Counted from the first letter of the stretch, positions 1 through 7,194 are shown. The stretch is 12,466 nucleotides of DNA from CADEED01 sp035525785 (GCA_035525785.1 DATLDQ010000172.1:1-12466), one strand, 5' to 3'. Made by a program: numbers and translations. Notes: generated by a model from the sequence alone, not told the origin.

Positions 1-1
1 C

Positions 2-1321
2 ATCTCCATGAGCGAAAGCGAGACCTGGGGGCCGCTCAACAACGGCAAGCTTGCCGCCACCGCGACCACCGCCGATGCGCTCGCCGTGCTTGGCCGGCAG
101 TTCGATGCGATCGTGCCGGTCCAGATCGGTTACTCGCGCGGCGCCGACATGGTGGTCGTCGATCGCGGCATCACTTCGGTGAATGCGCTCAAGGGCAAGA
201 CGCTCGCAGCGTCGCAGTTCAACGAGAGCGAGTTCTTCATCCGCTACCTCGCGCAGGAAGCCGGACTGCGCGTGACCATACTTCGCGATCTCGATGCGAG
301 ACCGAAGGCGGACGCGCTGGGCCTCGTGTTCTACGAAGATGCCTTCGCGGCCTGCGACGCGTACCAGCACGAGCTCGCGAGCGGCAGCAAGCGGCTCAGC
401 GGTTGTGTGGGCTGGACACCGAAGACCGACGAAGTGGTCGAGGCTTCGAAGGGCGCGGCCAAGGTGCTCACCTCGAACCGCAACCTGCTCGTGATCGCCG
501 ACGTGCTCGCCGTGAACAAAGGCTTCGCGAAGGCCAACCCCAAGATGGTCGAGGGACTGGTGTACGGCATCCTCGACGGCAACCGGCGCCTGCGCGACAA
601 CCAGGCCGAGAATCTCGCCGTCGTGGCGAAAGCCTTCAAGTGGAGCGAGGACGACGCTCGCAAGGAGCTCTCGCACGTTCATCTGGCGAACGCGCCCGAG
701 AACCGCGCGTTCTTCGCCGGCACGATCGACTCCGCCGGGTCGTTCGGCGGCATCTTCCAGTCGTCGATCCTCGCTTACGGCAGCTTGATCAAGAACCCCG
801 CCGACCCTGCGCGCTTCATCGAGACCGCGGCGCTCGACACGGTGGCGAAGCGCAGCCCGTTCGCCGAGCAGAAGATCGCCATCGCGCCCATCCGTACGGC
901 GACACAGTCGGCGCTCGAGGGCGATCCGCTGCTGTCGAAGGACATCCGGTTCTTCTTCGAACCGAATTCCGCGAACCTCGACCGCAATGCGGCGCAGAAC
1001 CAGGAATACCTGCAGACGCTCAAGCGCTTCCTGCAGGTGAGCCCTGGCTCAACGGTGGTGCTGCGTGGGCACGTCGACAACGCACGCATCAACGAATTCC
1101 GCGAATCCGGCGGCGATCAGCTGGTGCAGAGCATGGCGCTCAAAGCCATGGAACTGTCGCGCCAGCGCGCGCTCGCGGTGAGCGAGGCGTTGCTGAACAA
1201 GTATCCGGAAATCGAGAAGGGCCGCGTCGAAGCGGTGGGCCGCGGATGGGAGGAGCCGACGGGCACTACCGATGCGGCGCAGAACCGTCGCGTCGAAGTG
1301 CAGTGGTTCACGATCGAATAA
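2..1321 (+). CDS. Substrate-binding protein/OmpA fusion, 5'-truncated by the window edge
   Basis: The reading frame is open to the first base, so the ATG at 8 is probably internal; the start of the binding domain and any signal peptide or membrane anchor lie upstream. Numbering from that ATG, residues 1-300 resemble the NMT1/SsuA/ThiY-like periplasmic ligand-binding fold (GADMVVVDRG, then LKGKTLAASQ, the usual segment for such proteins). Residues about 311-437 are an OmpA C-terminal domain: DIRFFFEPNSANLD, the loop RGHVDNAR with Asp357, ELSRQRALAV with Arg387, and a final QNRRVEV. In OmpA domains the equivalent Asp and Arg bind diaminopimelate of peptidoglycan. The protein should therefore be a periplasmic solute binder or sensor tethered to the cell wall. 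The ligand cannot be read from the sequence. No transporter permease or ATPase is visible downstream; partners could be upstream. Database entries often label this architecture as phosphate ABC transporter substrate-binding/OmpA protein, but phosphate specificity is not shown here. Confidence 0.85.
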   Translation: MSMSESETWGPLNNGKLAATATTADALAVLGRQFDAIVPVQIGYSRGADMVVVDRGITSVNALKGKTLAASQFNESEFFIRYLAQEAGLRVTILRDLDARPKADALGLVFYEDAFAACDAYQHELASGSKRLSGCVGWTPKTDEVVEASKGAAKVLTSNRNLLVIADVLAVNKGFAKANPKMVEGLVYGILDGNRRLRDNQAENLAVVAKAFKWSEDDARKELSHVHLANAPENRAFFAGTIDSAGSFGGIFQSSILAYGSLIKNPADPARFIETAALDTVAKRSPFAEQKIAIAPIRTATQSALEGDPLLSKDIRFFFEPNSANLDRNAAQNQEYLQTLKRFLQVSPGSTVVLRGHVDNARINEFRESGGDQLVQSMALKAMELSRQRALAVSEALLNKYPEIEKGRVEAVGRGWEEPTGTTDAAQNRRVEVQWFTIE

Positions 1322-1372
1322 AGGCGGACATTCCTGATTTGCCAGCAAATCGGGACGCGGCCCCGGCGCGAG

Positions 1373-1406
1373 CGCGGATGGGTCTTCTTCCGTGAAGCCA
1401 TCCGCG
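1373..1406. terminator. Hairpin between convergent genes, possible bidirectional terminator
   Basis: A 9-bp perfect stem (1373-1381 with 1398-1406, cgcggatgg/ccatccgcg) continues after a 2-nt bulge with 4 more pairs (1384-1387 with 1394-1397) and a 6-nt loop. It sits between the stop at 1321 and the convergent stop at 1424. There is no U-tract on either strand, so it is not a textbook intrinsic terminator. It could still stabilise 3' ends or stop transcription with Rho. A smaller 6-bp hairpin, gatttg/caaatc, lies just before it at 1336-1351. Confidence 0.45.
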
Positions 1407-1423
1407 CCGTGTGCGCTGCAGGT

Positions 1424-2212
1424 TCAGCCCACGCAGTTGACCACCAGCGTCGTGGACTTCGGCGTCGCGTAGTACCGGGTGACGTCGCTCTTCGTGATCG
1501 CGTAGTGCTTGTCCGAGACCTTGATCGCCGGGTCGCAGGGCTTGCCGAGCGGAATGGATGCCACCACCGCCCGGCGCACCCAATCGCCATCCGAGCGCTG
1601 CTGCAGGTCCCACACGTTGGTGGCCTTGGTGGTGAGCTTGGCGCTGGACGAGCTCACCGAAACGCTCACGGTCTTCGCGGCGGTCGCACCGGAGACGGCC
1701 TTGGAAGCGACGTTGCTGTCCCCCGACTCGATGCCCTTGCTGTTGACGACGTGCACCTTGAAGTACCACGTGGCCGGAGACAGCGAGCCGACAGTGAAGC
1801 TGCGCGCCGTTGGATCACTGACGTTCGCCATCTTCGTGAACGACGTGCTGCTCGTGCCGTACATCACCTTGAAGCTCGCCAGATCGGTCAACGCGGACCC
1901 GTCGCTGTTCTTGGTGGGCGCGGTCCAACGGACCACTGCCGAGCCCGAGCTCCAGGAGCAGGTCAGGGTGAAGTTGGTGTTGCCGTAGATGGCGGCGAGC
2001 GTCTGGGAGCCGGAGGCGGCCTTGGTCCCCGACCATCCGCCGCTGGCGGTGCAGCTCTTGGCGGTGGGCGTCGTCGACCAGGTGAGCTTGGGCGTCACAC
2101 CGCTCTTTCCAGAGGCGGGTGTGGCACTCAGGCTTACCACGCCAGCGGTTTGCCCGTGTGCCACACCCATGAACAGCAGGGCGCAAGCCCATCCGATGAA
2201 TCTTTTTTGCAT
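1424..2212 (-). CDS. Secreted Ig-like/fibronectin type III domain protein
   Basis: 262 residues. Residues 1-20 form a Sec signal peptide ending AHG before Gln21. Residues 25-88 look like a bacterial Ig-like domain: KLTWSTTPT, SCTASGGWSGTK, and FTLTCSW, with Cys54 and Cys85 placed as an intradomain disulfide. Residues 90-175 are a fibronectin type III domain (VVRWTAPTKN, LASFKVMYGT, SPATWYFKVHVVNSKG). Residues 195-262 form a small C-terminal module with a second Cys pair, 226 and 260, that I cannot assign. ATG at 2212 has a GAGGG Shine-Dalgarno 5 nt upstream (2218-2222). Such modules usually mediate adhesion or protein and carbohydrate binding outside the cytoplasm. No catalytic motif is visible, so this is probably a binding or structural protein. 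It appears to be a single-gene transcript: the next gene in the same direction ends 270 nt upstream and the 3' neighbour converges. Confidence 0.85.
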   Translation of the reverse strand: MQKRFIGWACALLFMGVAHGQTAGVVSLSATPASGKSGVTPKLTWSTTPTAKSCTASGGWSGTKAASGSQTLAAIYGNTNFTLTCSWSSGSAVVRWTAPTKNSDGSALTDLASFKVMYGTSSTSFTKMANVSDPTARSFTVGSLSPATWYFKVHVVNSKGIESGDSNVASKAVSGATAAKTVSVSVSSSSAKLTTKATNVWDLQQRSDGDWVRRAVVASIPLGKPCDPAIKVSDKHYAITKSDVTRYYATPKSTTLVVNCVG

Positions 2213-2482
2213 TACAGCCCTCGAAAAACCCGAAGTTGGTCAGAGGGCGCACTGTTGGGGATGTGATGGACGCCTACTCGGTCACCTTCCAAGAATGCGA
2301 CGTGTCGGAACTGTCCTTTAGCGCAGACAAACCTTTACACGTCCCCGGGTGCCGACGTTCCCCCGGGCGGAAAACAAGACGTTGCGCGCGTCAGAGGGTG
2401 CCTCTTCCGTCTTTCCCCCATGCCGTCCTGTTTTCTGTGCGGATTCCCGGGTGACGTCATATGGCGACAACGGGGCTGGTGC
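2213..2482. other. Non-coding stretch upstream of the FN3 gene
   Basis: This 270-nt gap between two minus-strand genes should hold the promoter of the fibronectin gene and the 3' end of the PA2778-like transcript. I see two copies of cccggg (2344-2349, 2362-2367) that could pair around a 12-nt loop, and a tgacgtca palindrome (2452-2459). I looked for a cyclic-di-GMP riboswitch core, a U-tract terminator and a convincing -35/-10 pair and found none. Confidence 0.4.
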
Positions 2483-3451
2483 TCAGGGAATGGCCCGGCA
2501 GCTCTCGGAGTCCTGAATCGAAGCCGCCCGGGTCTCCGCCGTGCGGCGCGTGTCGTTCAAGGCCTCGCGCAGGGGCGCGTCAACCCCAGCCACTTCGACG
2601 CCTTCGAGCAACTGGCGCGCGCGATGCGGACAGCCCAGGTCGAGCATCGTCTGCGCGAGGTTGTTGCGCGCGCCGACCTGGGTGGTGTCGAGCAACAGGG
2701 CGGCCGCGTAATCGCGCGCCGCGGCACCCAAATCGCCCAGCCGATAGGCGGCCGTGCCGCGGCCCACGAGCGCTACGGGTTCCTGCGGCCAGCGGTGCAC
2801 GGCGGCGTCGAAGGTGGCGCGTGCGTCGGCGGGCTTCGCGGCGCGCTCGAAGTCCGCGGCCGCCTCGAGAAAGGATTTCGGATCGTCGAGCGCAGCGGTC
2901 TCACCCGGCCGCAGCACCACCATGGCCCACCGGCCACCGTAGTGCCATGCAATCATGAAGCGCCGCGTGCGCATCTCCTGCCGACGCTTCGAGCCCGAGC
3001 GGAGCACGAAGACATCCTTGCCCGGGTCGTAGCCGATCAGCACCGCGTAGTGCCATCGCGGCCAGAACGGCAATCCATAGTTGTGGAGCACCAGCACGGG
3101 GCGCCCAGCCTCGAGCTCGGCGATCAGCGTCCCGGGGGTGCGCGGCAGTGGCAAGGCGATCCGGGCGAAACTGCGCGGCGTCGCGAGCATTTCCACCTGC
3201 AGGCTGCCGCGTCTCGCGGGGACGTATAGCAAGCTCGATAGTTCATCAGCCGTGACGGGCGCGCCGCTGCCGGAGAGCACCGTAGCGAGCGCCGCGGGCC
3301 CGCATTGAAATTTTTTCTGGGGAAAGAACGGAGTCTCGACGAGCTCCGTACGTTTGCCGGACATCACCGGCCCGCGGGCCACGCATCCGGCCAGCAGCAG
3401 CGAAAGGGCCAGGGCGAGACACGCAGTGCGATGCGCCGCGTGCCCCGCCAT
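2483..3451 (-). CDS. PA2778-family C39-like cysteine peptidase, TPR-containing lipoprotein
   Basis: 322 residues. A lipoprotein signal peptide ends LLLAGC with the lipidated Cys at 23. Residues about 37-175 are a C39-like papain-fold domain: TPFFPQKKFQCGPAALATVL supplies the oxyanion-hole Gln45 and nucleophile Cys50, and WHYAVLIGYD supplies His134. The usual Asp-Pro after the next strand is replaced by RSG (151-153). Residues about 190-295 are helical, Ala-rich and TPR-like (ARATFDAAVHRWPQEP, AARDYAAALLLD). The arrangement and the neighbour match Pseudomonas aeruginosa PA2778. It is probably anchored to a membrane with the peptidase domain in the periplasm. Unlike bacteriocin-type C39 peptidases it has no ABC transporter domains, so it is not an exporter. 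It starts 12 nt after the stop of the PA2779-like gene and has no strong Shine-Dalgarno, consistent with translational coupling. The substrate is unknown; the neighbouring small protein is the obvious candidate, by inference. Confidence 0.88.
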   Translation of the reverse strand: MAGHAAHRTACLALALSLLLAGCVARGPVMSGKRTELVETPFFPQKKFQCGPAALATVLSGSGAPVTADELSSLLYVPARRGSLQVEMLATPRSFARIALPLPRTPGTLIAELEAGRPVLVLHNYGLPFWPRWHYAVLIGYDPGKDVFVLRSGSKRRQEMRTRRFMIAWHYGGRWAMVVLRPGETAALDDPKSFLEAAADFERAAKPADARATFDAAVHRWPQEPVALVGRGTAAYRLGDLGAAARDYAAALLLDTTQVGARNNLAQTMLDLGCPHRARQLLEGVEVAGVDAPLREALNDTRRTAETRAASIQDSESCRAIP

Positions 3452-3463
3452 GCCGGATACCGG

Positions 3464-3847
3464 TCAGCGCTTCTTGAAGATGTCGATGACGCCGGTGAGC
3501 TCGAGGATCAGCAGCACCACGAACACCGCACCGATTAGCGCGAGCGCGCCATCGCCACCCGCGGGTGCGTTGCGCATGTCGGCCGCGAGCTGGTGCAGCT
3601 CACGATCATTGAGCCGCGCGACGCGTTGCTCGACCGCAGCGGCATCCACGCCCATCTGTTCCATCTGCGCGCGCACTTCTGCGCGGGCCAGCTGCGCGTG
3701 GATCGCGCCCAGGTCGGCCTCACGGTCGGTCGTGACCAGCGCCGACGTGTCGACGATGGCCGCCGAAGCCGCGCTCATCATCCCCATGTTGAACAGGGAC
3801 ACGGAAAGCACACCGAGCGCGCACTTGCGCCATAGCGAGAGTTTCAT
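3464..3847 (-). CDS. PA2779-family small membrane protein
   Basis: 127 residues from the ATG at 3847, chosen because GGAGGT lies 8 nt upstream (3856-3861) and a typical signal peptide follows directly; an upstream in-frame ATG at 3922 would put 25 atypical residues before it. Residues 1-29 are a signal peptide ending SAASA. Residues 33-92 are charged and helical (ADLGAIHAQLARAEVRAQME, then AVEQRVARLNDRELHQLAAD), probably coiled-coil. Then come Gly97-Gly98, a hydrophobic segment from about 101 to 118 (ALALIGAVFVVLLILELT), and a short tail GVIDIFKKR. The pairing with a C39-like peptidase gene, the length and the ELTGVIDIF end match PA2779-family proteins. The predicted topology is periplasmic with a C-terminal anchor. 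Function is unknown. The Gly-Gly/helix/basic-end layout resembles C-terminal sorting signals such as GlyGly-CTERM; processing by the neighbouring peptidase is my inference only. Confidence 0.88.
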   Translation of the reverse strand: MKLSLWRKCALGVLSVSLFNMGMMSAASAAIVDTSALVTTDREADLGAIHAQLARAEVRAQMEQMGVDAAAVEQRVARLNDRELHQLAADMRNAPAGGDGALALIGAVFVVLLILELTGVIDIFKKR

Positions 3848-3855
3848 AAACCAGG

Positions 3856-3861
3856 ACCTCC
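3856..3861 (-). promoter_or_regulatory. Shine-Dalgarno site fixing the PA2779-like start
   Basis: On the minus strand this reads GGAGGT, 8 nt before the ATG at 3847. It decides against the longer reading from 3922. Confidence 0.75.
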
Positions 3862-3967
3862 AGGATGACCAAACAAACAACGTGGCTAGTATCGCCCAGT
3901 TTCCGCTTCCAGTCGTTTCCAAACGTAGGAGCGTCGCGCCTCGTTTGTCAGAACGTGGCCCGACGTG

Positions 3968-4008
3968 AAAAAAAACGACCCCCCGCAGCCGCGAAGCCGT
4001 GGGGGGTC
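3968..4008 (-). terminator. Rho-independent terminator of the His-rich lipoprotein gene
   Basis: Read on the minus strand, an 8-bp GC stem (4001-4008 with 3977-3984, GACCCCCC/GGGGGGTC) with a partly paired 16-nt loop is followed, one base later, by eight consecutive U (complement of 3968-3975). It starts 38 nt after the stop at 4047. It separates that gene from the PA2779/PA2778 pair, so the pair must have its own promoter within 3848-3967. The plus strand has no U-run after the stem, so this is a one-way terminator. Confidence 0.92.
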
Positions 4009-4046
4009 AGGGCAGACACGAAGGGCACGCGTCTGCTATTTCCGCA

Positions 4047-4763
4047 TCAGTTTCCGTTCCACGTGTAGTTCGGGATCTCGGTGATCGCCGAACCGATCAC
4101 GATGGTGATCTCCTTGTGGGTCGTCAGCTCGATGGCATCCCAGTTGGAGGTCACCTTGGTGACCGTCGCGTTGTCGGTCACATAGACCGAAATCGGTTTG
4201 CCCGTGATGCCGGCTACGTTGTCCGCCTGGAGCGGCTGGCCCCAGATGTGGAACAGATTGCCCAGCGTGTAGGTGCCAGGGGCCGCGAACTCGACGTGGA
4301 TCTTGCCCGAAAAATCGTGGGTATGGATTCCGTAGAAGCATCGGCTCGGCAGCTGGTTATGGGTGCCGATCAACTGCGGGATCGACTGAGCCACGCCATC
4401 GTTGTAGATCGTCACGTGGGTGTGCACGTGATACGCCTCGGGCATGTTGAGCAGGCACTCGATGCCATCGACCGCGGCGCCCTGGCCACCCGTAGCCGAA
4501 TTTCCGTTGGGCCAGGCGTCCACGCCAACCCTGGGGTTGTTCGTCAAATCCACCACCGTGCTCGACAACGGCGGCGGATCCGCGGGAGTCGGAGACGGCG
4601 AAGGTGACGGCGCAGGTGCTGGAGCGGGGGCCGGCGCAGGCGCCGGAGCCGGCGGATTGCCACCTTGCGGCGAGTCGCTACCACCACCACCACCGCAGCC
4701 GGTGAGAGTCACCAACATCGCGGTGACCATCGCGTCGCGCGCGACATTGCAAAACTTGCTCAT
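4047..4763 (-). CDS. Lipoprotein with Ala-Pro linker and His-rich uncharacterised domain
   Basis: 238 residues. A lipoprotein signal ends VTLTGC (Cys23) and is followed by a run of glycines. Residues 36-65 are a Pro-rich linker (seven AP pairs, then SPSPSPTP), a typical flexible spacer that lifts a domain off the membrane. The folded part, about 68-238, carries several histidines: HVHTH near 112-116, GIHTHD near 146-150, KIHVE near 156 and LFHIWGQPL near 172, plus two cysteines near 103 and 142. The pattern of HVHTH, then Cys-x-x-x-HTHD, then IH, then IWGQPL recurs in many uncharacterised exported bacterial proteins that I recognise by pattern only. The His clusters suggest metal binding, but this is inference. 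ATG at 4763 has AGGAAGG 7 nt upstream (4771-4777). It is transcribed divergently from the DUF5916 gene and has its own terminator at 3968-4008. Confidence 0.85.
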   Translation of the reverse strand: MSKFCNVARDAMVTAMLVTLTGCGGGGGSDSPQGGNPPAPAPAPAPAPAPAPSPSPSPTPADPPPLSSTVVDLTNNPRVGVDAWPNGNSATGGQGAAVDGIECLLNMPEAYHVHTHVTIYNDGVAQSIPQLIGTHNQLPSRCFYGIHTHDFSGKIHVEFAAPGTYTLGNLFHIWGQPLQADNVAGITGKPISVYVTDNATVTKVTSNWDAIELTTHKEITIVIGSAITEIPNYTWNGN

Positions 4764-4877
4764 TGGAGTTCCTTCCTGAATTACGAACGGCGTTACTACA
4801 CTCGGAAACGCGCATGCCGGCGGCAGGACGTGCGGACAAACCAGTGTTCAGCGCGGCTGACGTGGCAGTAGGACGAA

Positions 4878-4903
4878 CGGATTCGCGGTGCAGGCCGAAT
4901 CCG
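4878..4903. promoter_or_regulatory. Inverted repeat in a divergent intergenic region
   Basis: cggattcg (4878-4885) and cgaatccg (4896-4903) form a perfect 8-bp inverted repeat with a 10-nt spacer. It is about 115 nt before the lipoprotein start and 67 nt before the DUF5916 start. It could be an operator for a dimeric regulator of both genes or a hairpin in the plus-strand leader. No convincing -35/-10 pair was found beside it. Confidence 0.35.
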
Positions 4904-4969
4904 CACTCAAACGTTTTCCCGGCCCGGTGCATCACAAGTGCAAGCAATCGGCGACATCGCGGGTGGGAA

Positions 4970-7192
4970 ATGCGAGTGGCAGGTCTGGTCTCTTTGAGTT
5001 TGTTCGCAGGTTCAGCCTTCGCCGTCCAGATTGACGGCCGCGTCGACGCTGGCGAGTGGCAGGAGGCCCGGCACGTCACCGACTTCCGCAAGGTGCAGCC
5101 TCTCAATGGCGAACCGGCGACCCTGGCCACCGAGGCCTGGGTGCTGGCGACGCCTGAAGGACTGGCGGTCGCCTTCCATAACACCCACCCCGCCTCGGTG
5201 CCGCGCACGCGCGAGCGCGTGCAACGCGATTTCTCGGAACAGGTGGACCGCGTCAACCTGGTCGTCGATTTCGATGGCGACCATCGCACCGGCTACAACT
5301 TCCGGGTGAGCTCCACGGATGGCATCGCCGATGCCATCGTCACCAACGAGAACAGCTTCAATACCGATTGGGATGGCAACTGGCGCCACGCGGTGAGCGA
5401 GGACGCCGAGAGCTGGTCCGTCGAGATGCTGATCCCCTGGCACATCGCGCCCATGCGCAACGCCACGGACAAGCGCACGATCAACCTCTATCTCGACCGC
5501 ATCACAGGCTCGACCGGGGAACGCGTAGCCTGGCCACTGGCCAGCCTCGACCGATCGAGATACCTGTCCGACTTCGCGCCCGTCGAGGTGCCCGCGTACA
5601 GCCAGGCACTGCTGGCCATGACGCCCTACGTCTCGGGTCTGTACGACAACACGCGCAGCGACGGCGAGCCGGACGCAGGCGTGGACGTGTTCTGGAAACC
5701 CAATGGGCAGCTGCAACTCACCGCCACCGTCAATCCGGATTTCGGCCAGGTCGAGAGCGACGACCTGGTCGTGAACTTCGACGCCGAGGAAACTTTCTTC
5801 AGCGACAAGCGGCCTTTTTTCACCGAGAACCAGGGCCTGTTCGAATTCACGACGCCGTCGGATTTCAGCCAGCTCCTGTATACGCGGCGCGTCGGCGGGC
5901 CGGCCGATGACGGACGCGGGCTGGGTGACATCATCGCAGCGCTCAAGCTCAACGGCAGCATGGGTTCCACCAAGTACGGGCTGTTCGCCGCGGAAGAAGA
6001 CGAGGACGTGGGGCGCTCGTTCCAGGCCGTGCGGCTGGTCCGCGACTTCAGCGAGCAGAACCTGGGTCTGATGGCGACGCGCACCGAACGGCCATTCCTC
6101 GACCGCGTGGCGACCGTCGCCGGTGTCGACCATGACTGGCGGCCGACGCCGCGCTGGAACATCCGCTCACGTGTGTTCGGCAGCGACATCAAGCATGACG
6201 CCGACGGCAATACCCGCGACGTCGGCGCGACGGTGTGGGCCGATTACGAGATGGACCGTGGCTGGCGCCAGCAATGGATCGCCATGTACTTCGGCGACGA
6301 ACTCGAGATCAACGACGCCGGTTACCTGTCGCGCAACAACACCGAGTACCTGCATTGGCAAGTGAATCGGCGCTTCACCGACCTGCCCGCGGATTCGCGC
6401 TATTCGTCGAAGGACTGGCGCTGGCGTGTGAGCAGCAACTACAGCGCCACCGGTCAGCAACTGAACCACCAGTTCCGCATGAGCCGCGAGAGCCGCCTGC
6501 GCAACGGCAGTTACGAGTACGGCCAGATCAACGTCAATTCCGCTGGCGTGGACGACCTCATCCTGCGAGGCAACGGCTTCGTGAAACGCCCGCCGAACTT
6601 CAACAGCTTTTTCGAGCTGGATCGTCCTCGCAAGGGCAACTGGGGCTTCCATGGCGAGCTCGAGATCTCGAGCGGCGGCCTCGAAGGCAACCGGAACCTG
6701 GGTTACTTCGCCGAGCTCACCCCGAAATATTTCATCAGCGACGCGTTCAACATCTACGTGGGCCTGACTTCGTCGCGCAACCCGGACTGGCTGGTGTGGC
6801 AGCGCGAGAATCTGCTCGGCAGCTTCGGCCGTCGCAACGCGGAGATCAGCGCGGGTTTCAACTGGACCATGACCAACCGGCAGGAGCTGCGCTTGAAATT
6901 GCAGGCCATCGGCCTCGATGCACGGTTGCGCCAGGGGTATCGCATCGATGCGGCAGGCAACGCGCTCGAGACCGCCGAGGCGATCGACGACTTCACCGTG
7001 CGCAATCTCGGCGTTCAGCTTCGCTACCGCTTCGAGATTGCCCCGCTCTCCTATCTATATGTGGTGTACGGCCGCGGCGGCTTCCGCAACGAGCCGCGCA
7101 CGGAAGACAGCGTGGGCCTGCTGGGCGACAGTTTCAGCCTGCGTGACGACGAACAGTTGCTGGTGAAATTCAGCTATCGCTTCGAGACGTGA
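4970..7192 (+). CDS. CBM9-like/DUF5916 outer-membrane beta-barrel protein
   Basis: 740 residues from the ATG at 4970, chosen because it begins a clean signal peptide (MRVAGLVSLSLFAGSAFA, cut before Val19). The frame is open to an ATG at 4763, but that would add 69 unlike residues across the divergent promoter. Residues 20-205 are a carbohydrate-binding family 9-like domain (QIDGRVDAGEWQEA, VNLVVDFDGDHRTGYNFRV, WSVEMLIPW). Residues about 215-740 are DUF5916, with the hallmark ETFFSDKRPFFTENQGLFEF at 274-293 and then alternating aromatic and polar beta-strands ending KFSYRFET, consistent with an outer-membrane barrel whose last residue is not the usual Phe. The family is common in proteobacteria and Bacteroidota, often near secreted hydrolases, and its substrate is undefined. 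The stop is 2 nt before the next ATG, indicating an operon with the alpha/beta hydrolase. Confidence 0.9.
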   Translation: MRVAGLVSLSLFAGSAFAVQIDGRVDAGEWQEARHVTDFRKVQPLNGEPATLATEAWVLATPEGLAVAFHNTHPASVPRTRERVQRDFSEQVDRVNLVVDFDGDHRTGYNFRVSSTDGIADAIVTNENSFNTDWDGNWRHAVSEDAESWSVEMLIPWHIAPMRNATDKRTINLYLDRITGSTGERVAWPLASLDRSRYLSDFAPVEVPAYSQALLAMTPYVSGLYDNTRSDGEPDAGVDVFWKPNGQLQLTATVNPDFGQVESDDLVVNFDAEETFFSDKRPFFTENQGLFEFTTPSDFSQLLYTRRVGGPADDGRGLGDIIAALKLNGSMGSTKYGLFAAEEDEDVGRSFQAVRLVRDFSEQNLGLMATRTERPFLDRVATVAGVDHDWRPTPRWNIRSRVFGSDIKHDADGNTRDVGATVWADYEMDRGWRQQWIAMYFGDELEINDAGYLSRNNTEYLHWQVNRRFTDLPADSRYSSKDWRWRVSSNYSATGQQLNHQFRMSRESRLRNGSYEYGQINVNSAGVDDLILRGNGFVKRPPNFNSFFELDRPRKGNWGFHGELEISSGGLEGNRNLGYFAELTPKYFISDAFNIYVGLTSSRNPDWLVWQRENLLGSFGRRNAEISAGFNWTMTNRQELRLKLQAIGLDARLRQGYRIDAAGNALETAEAIDDFTVRNLGVQLRYRFEIAPLSYLYVVYGRGGFRNEPRTEDSVGLLGDSFSLRDDEQLLVKFSYRFET

Positions 7193-7194
7193 CG

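Noticed and set aside
403..1395. 330-residue plus-strand frame overlapping the OmpA fusion
   Set aside because: Arg/Gly/Ala-rich product with no motif; the overlapping frame carries the clear binding and OmpA domains.
1409..2266. 285-residue plus-strand frame opposite the FN3 gene
   Set aside because: No domain and shadow-like composition; the minus frame has a signal peptide, Shine-Dalgarno site and recognisable domains.
2213..2482. Possible cyclic-di-GMP riboswitch before the FN3 gene
   Set aside because: Some A- and G-rich segments recall the motif, but the conserved core and the two helices could not be found on the minus strand.
2420..3229. 269-residue plus-strand frame opposite the PA2778-like gene
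   Set aside because: Arg/His/Gly-rich and unlike any family I know; the minus frame has a lipobox and catalytic motifs.
3848..3922. Longer N terminus for the PA2779-like protein, from the ATG at 3922
   Set aside because: The extra 25 residues precede a complete signal peptide and the strong GGAGGT site belongs to the start at 3847.
4763..4969. 69-residue N-terminal extension of the DUF5916 protein
   Set aside because: It would bury the signal peptide and overlap the start and promoter of the divergent lipoprotein gene.
5012..6133. 373-residue open frame on the minus strand inside the DUF5916 gene
   Set aside because: No recognisable domain, composition typical of an antisense shadow, and it lies wholly inside a well-supported gene.
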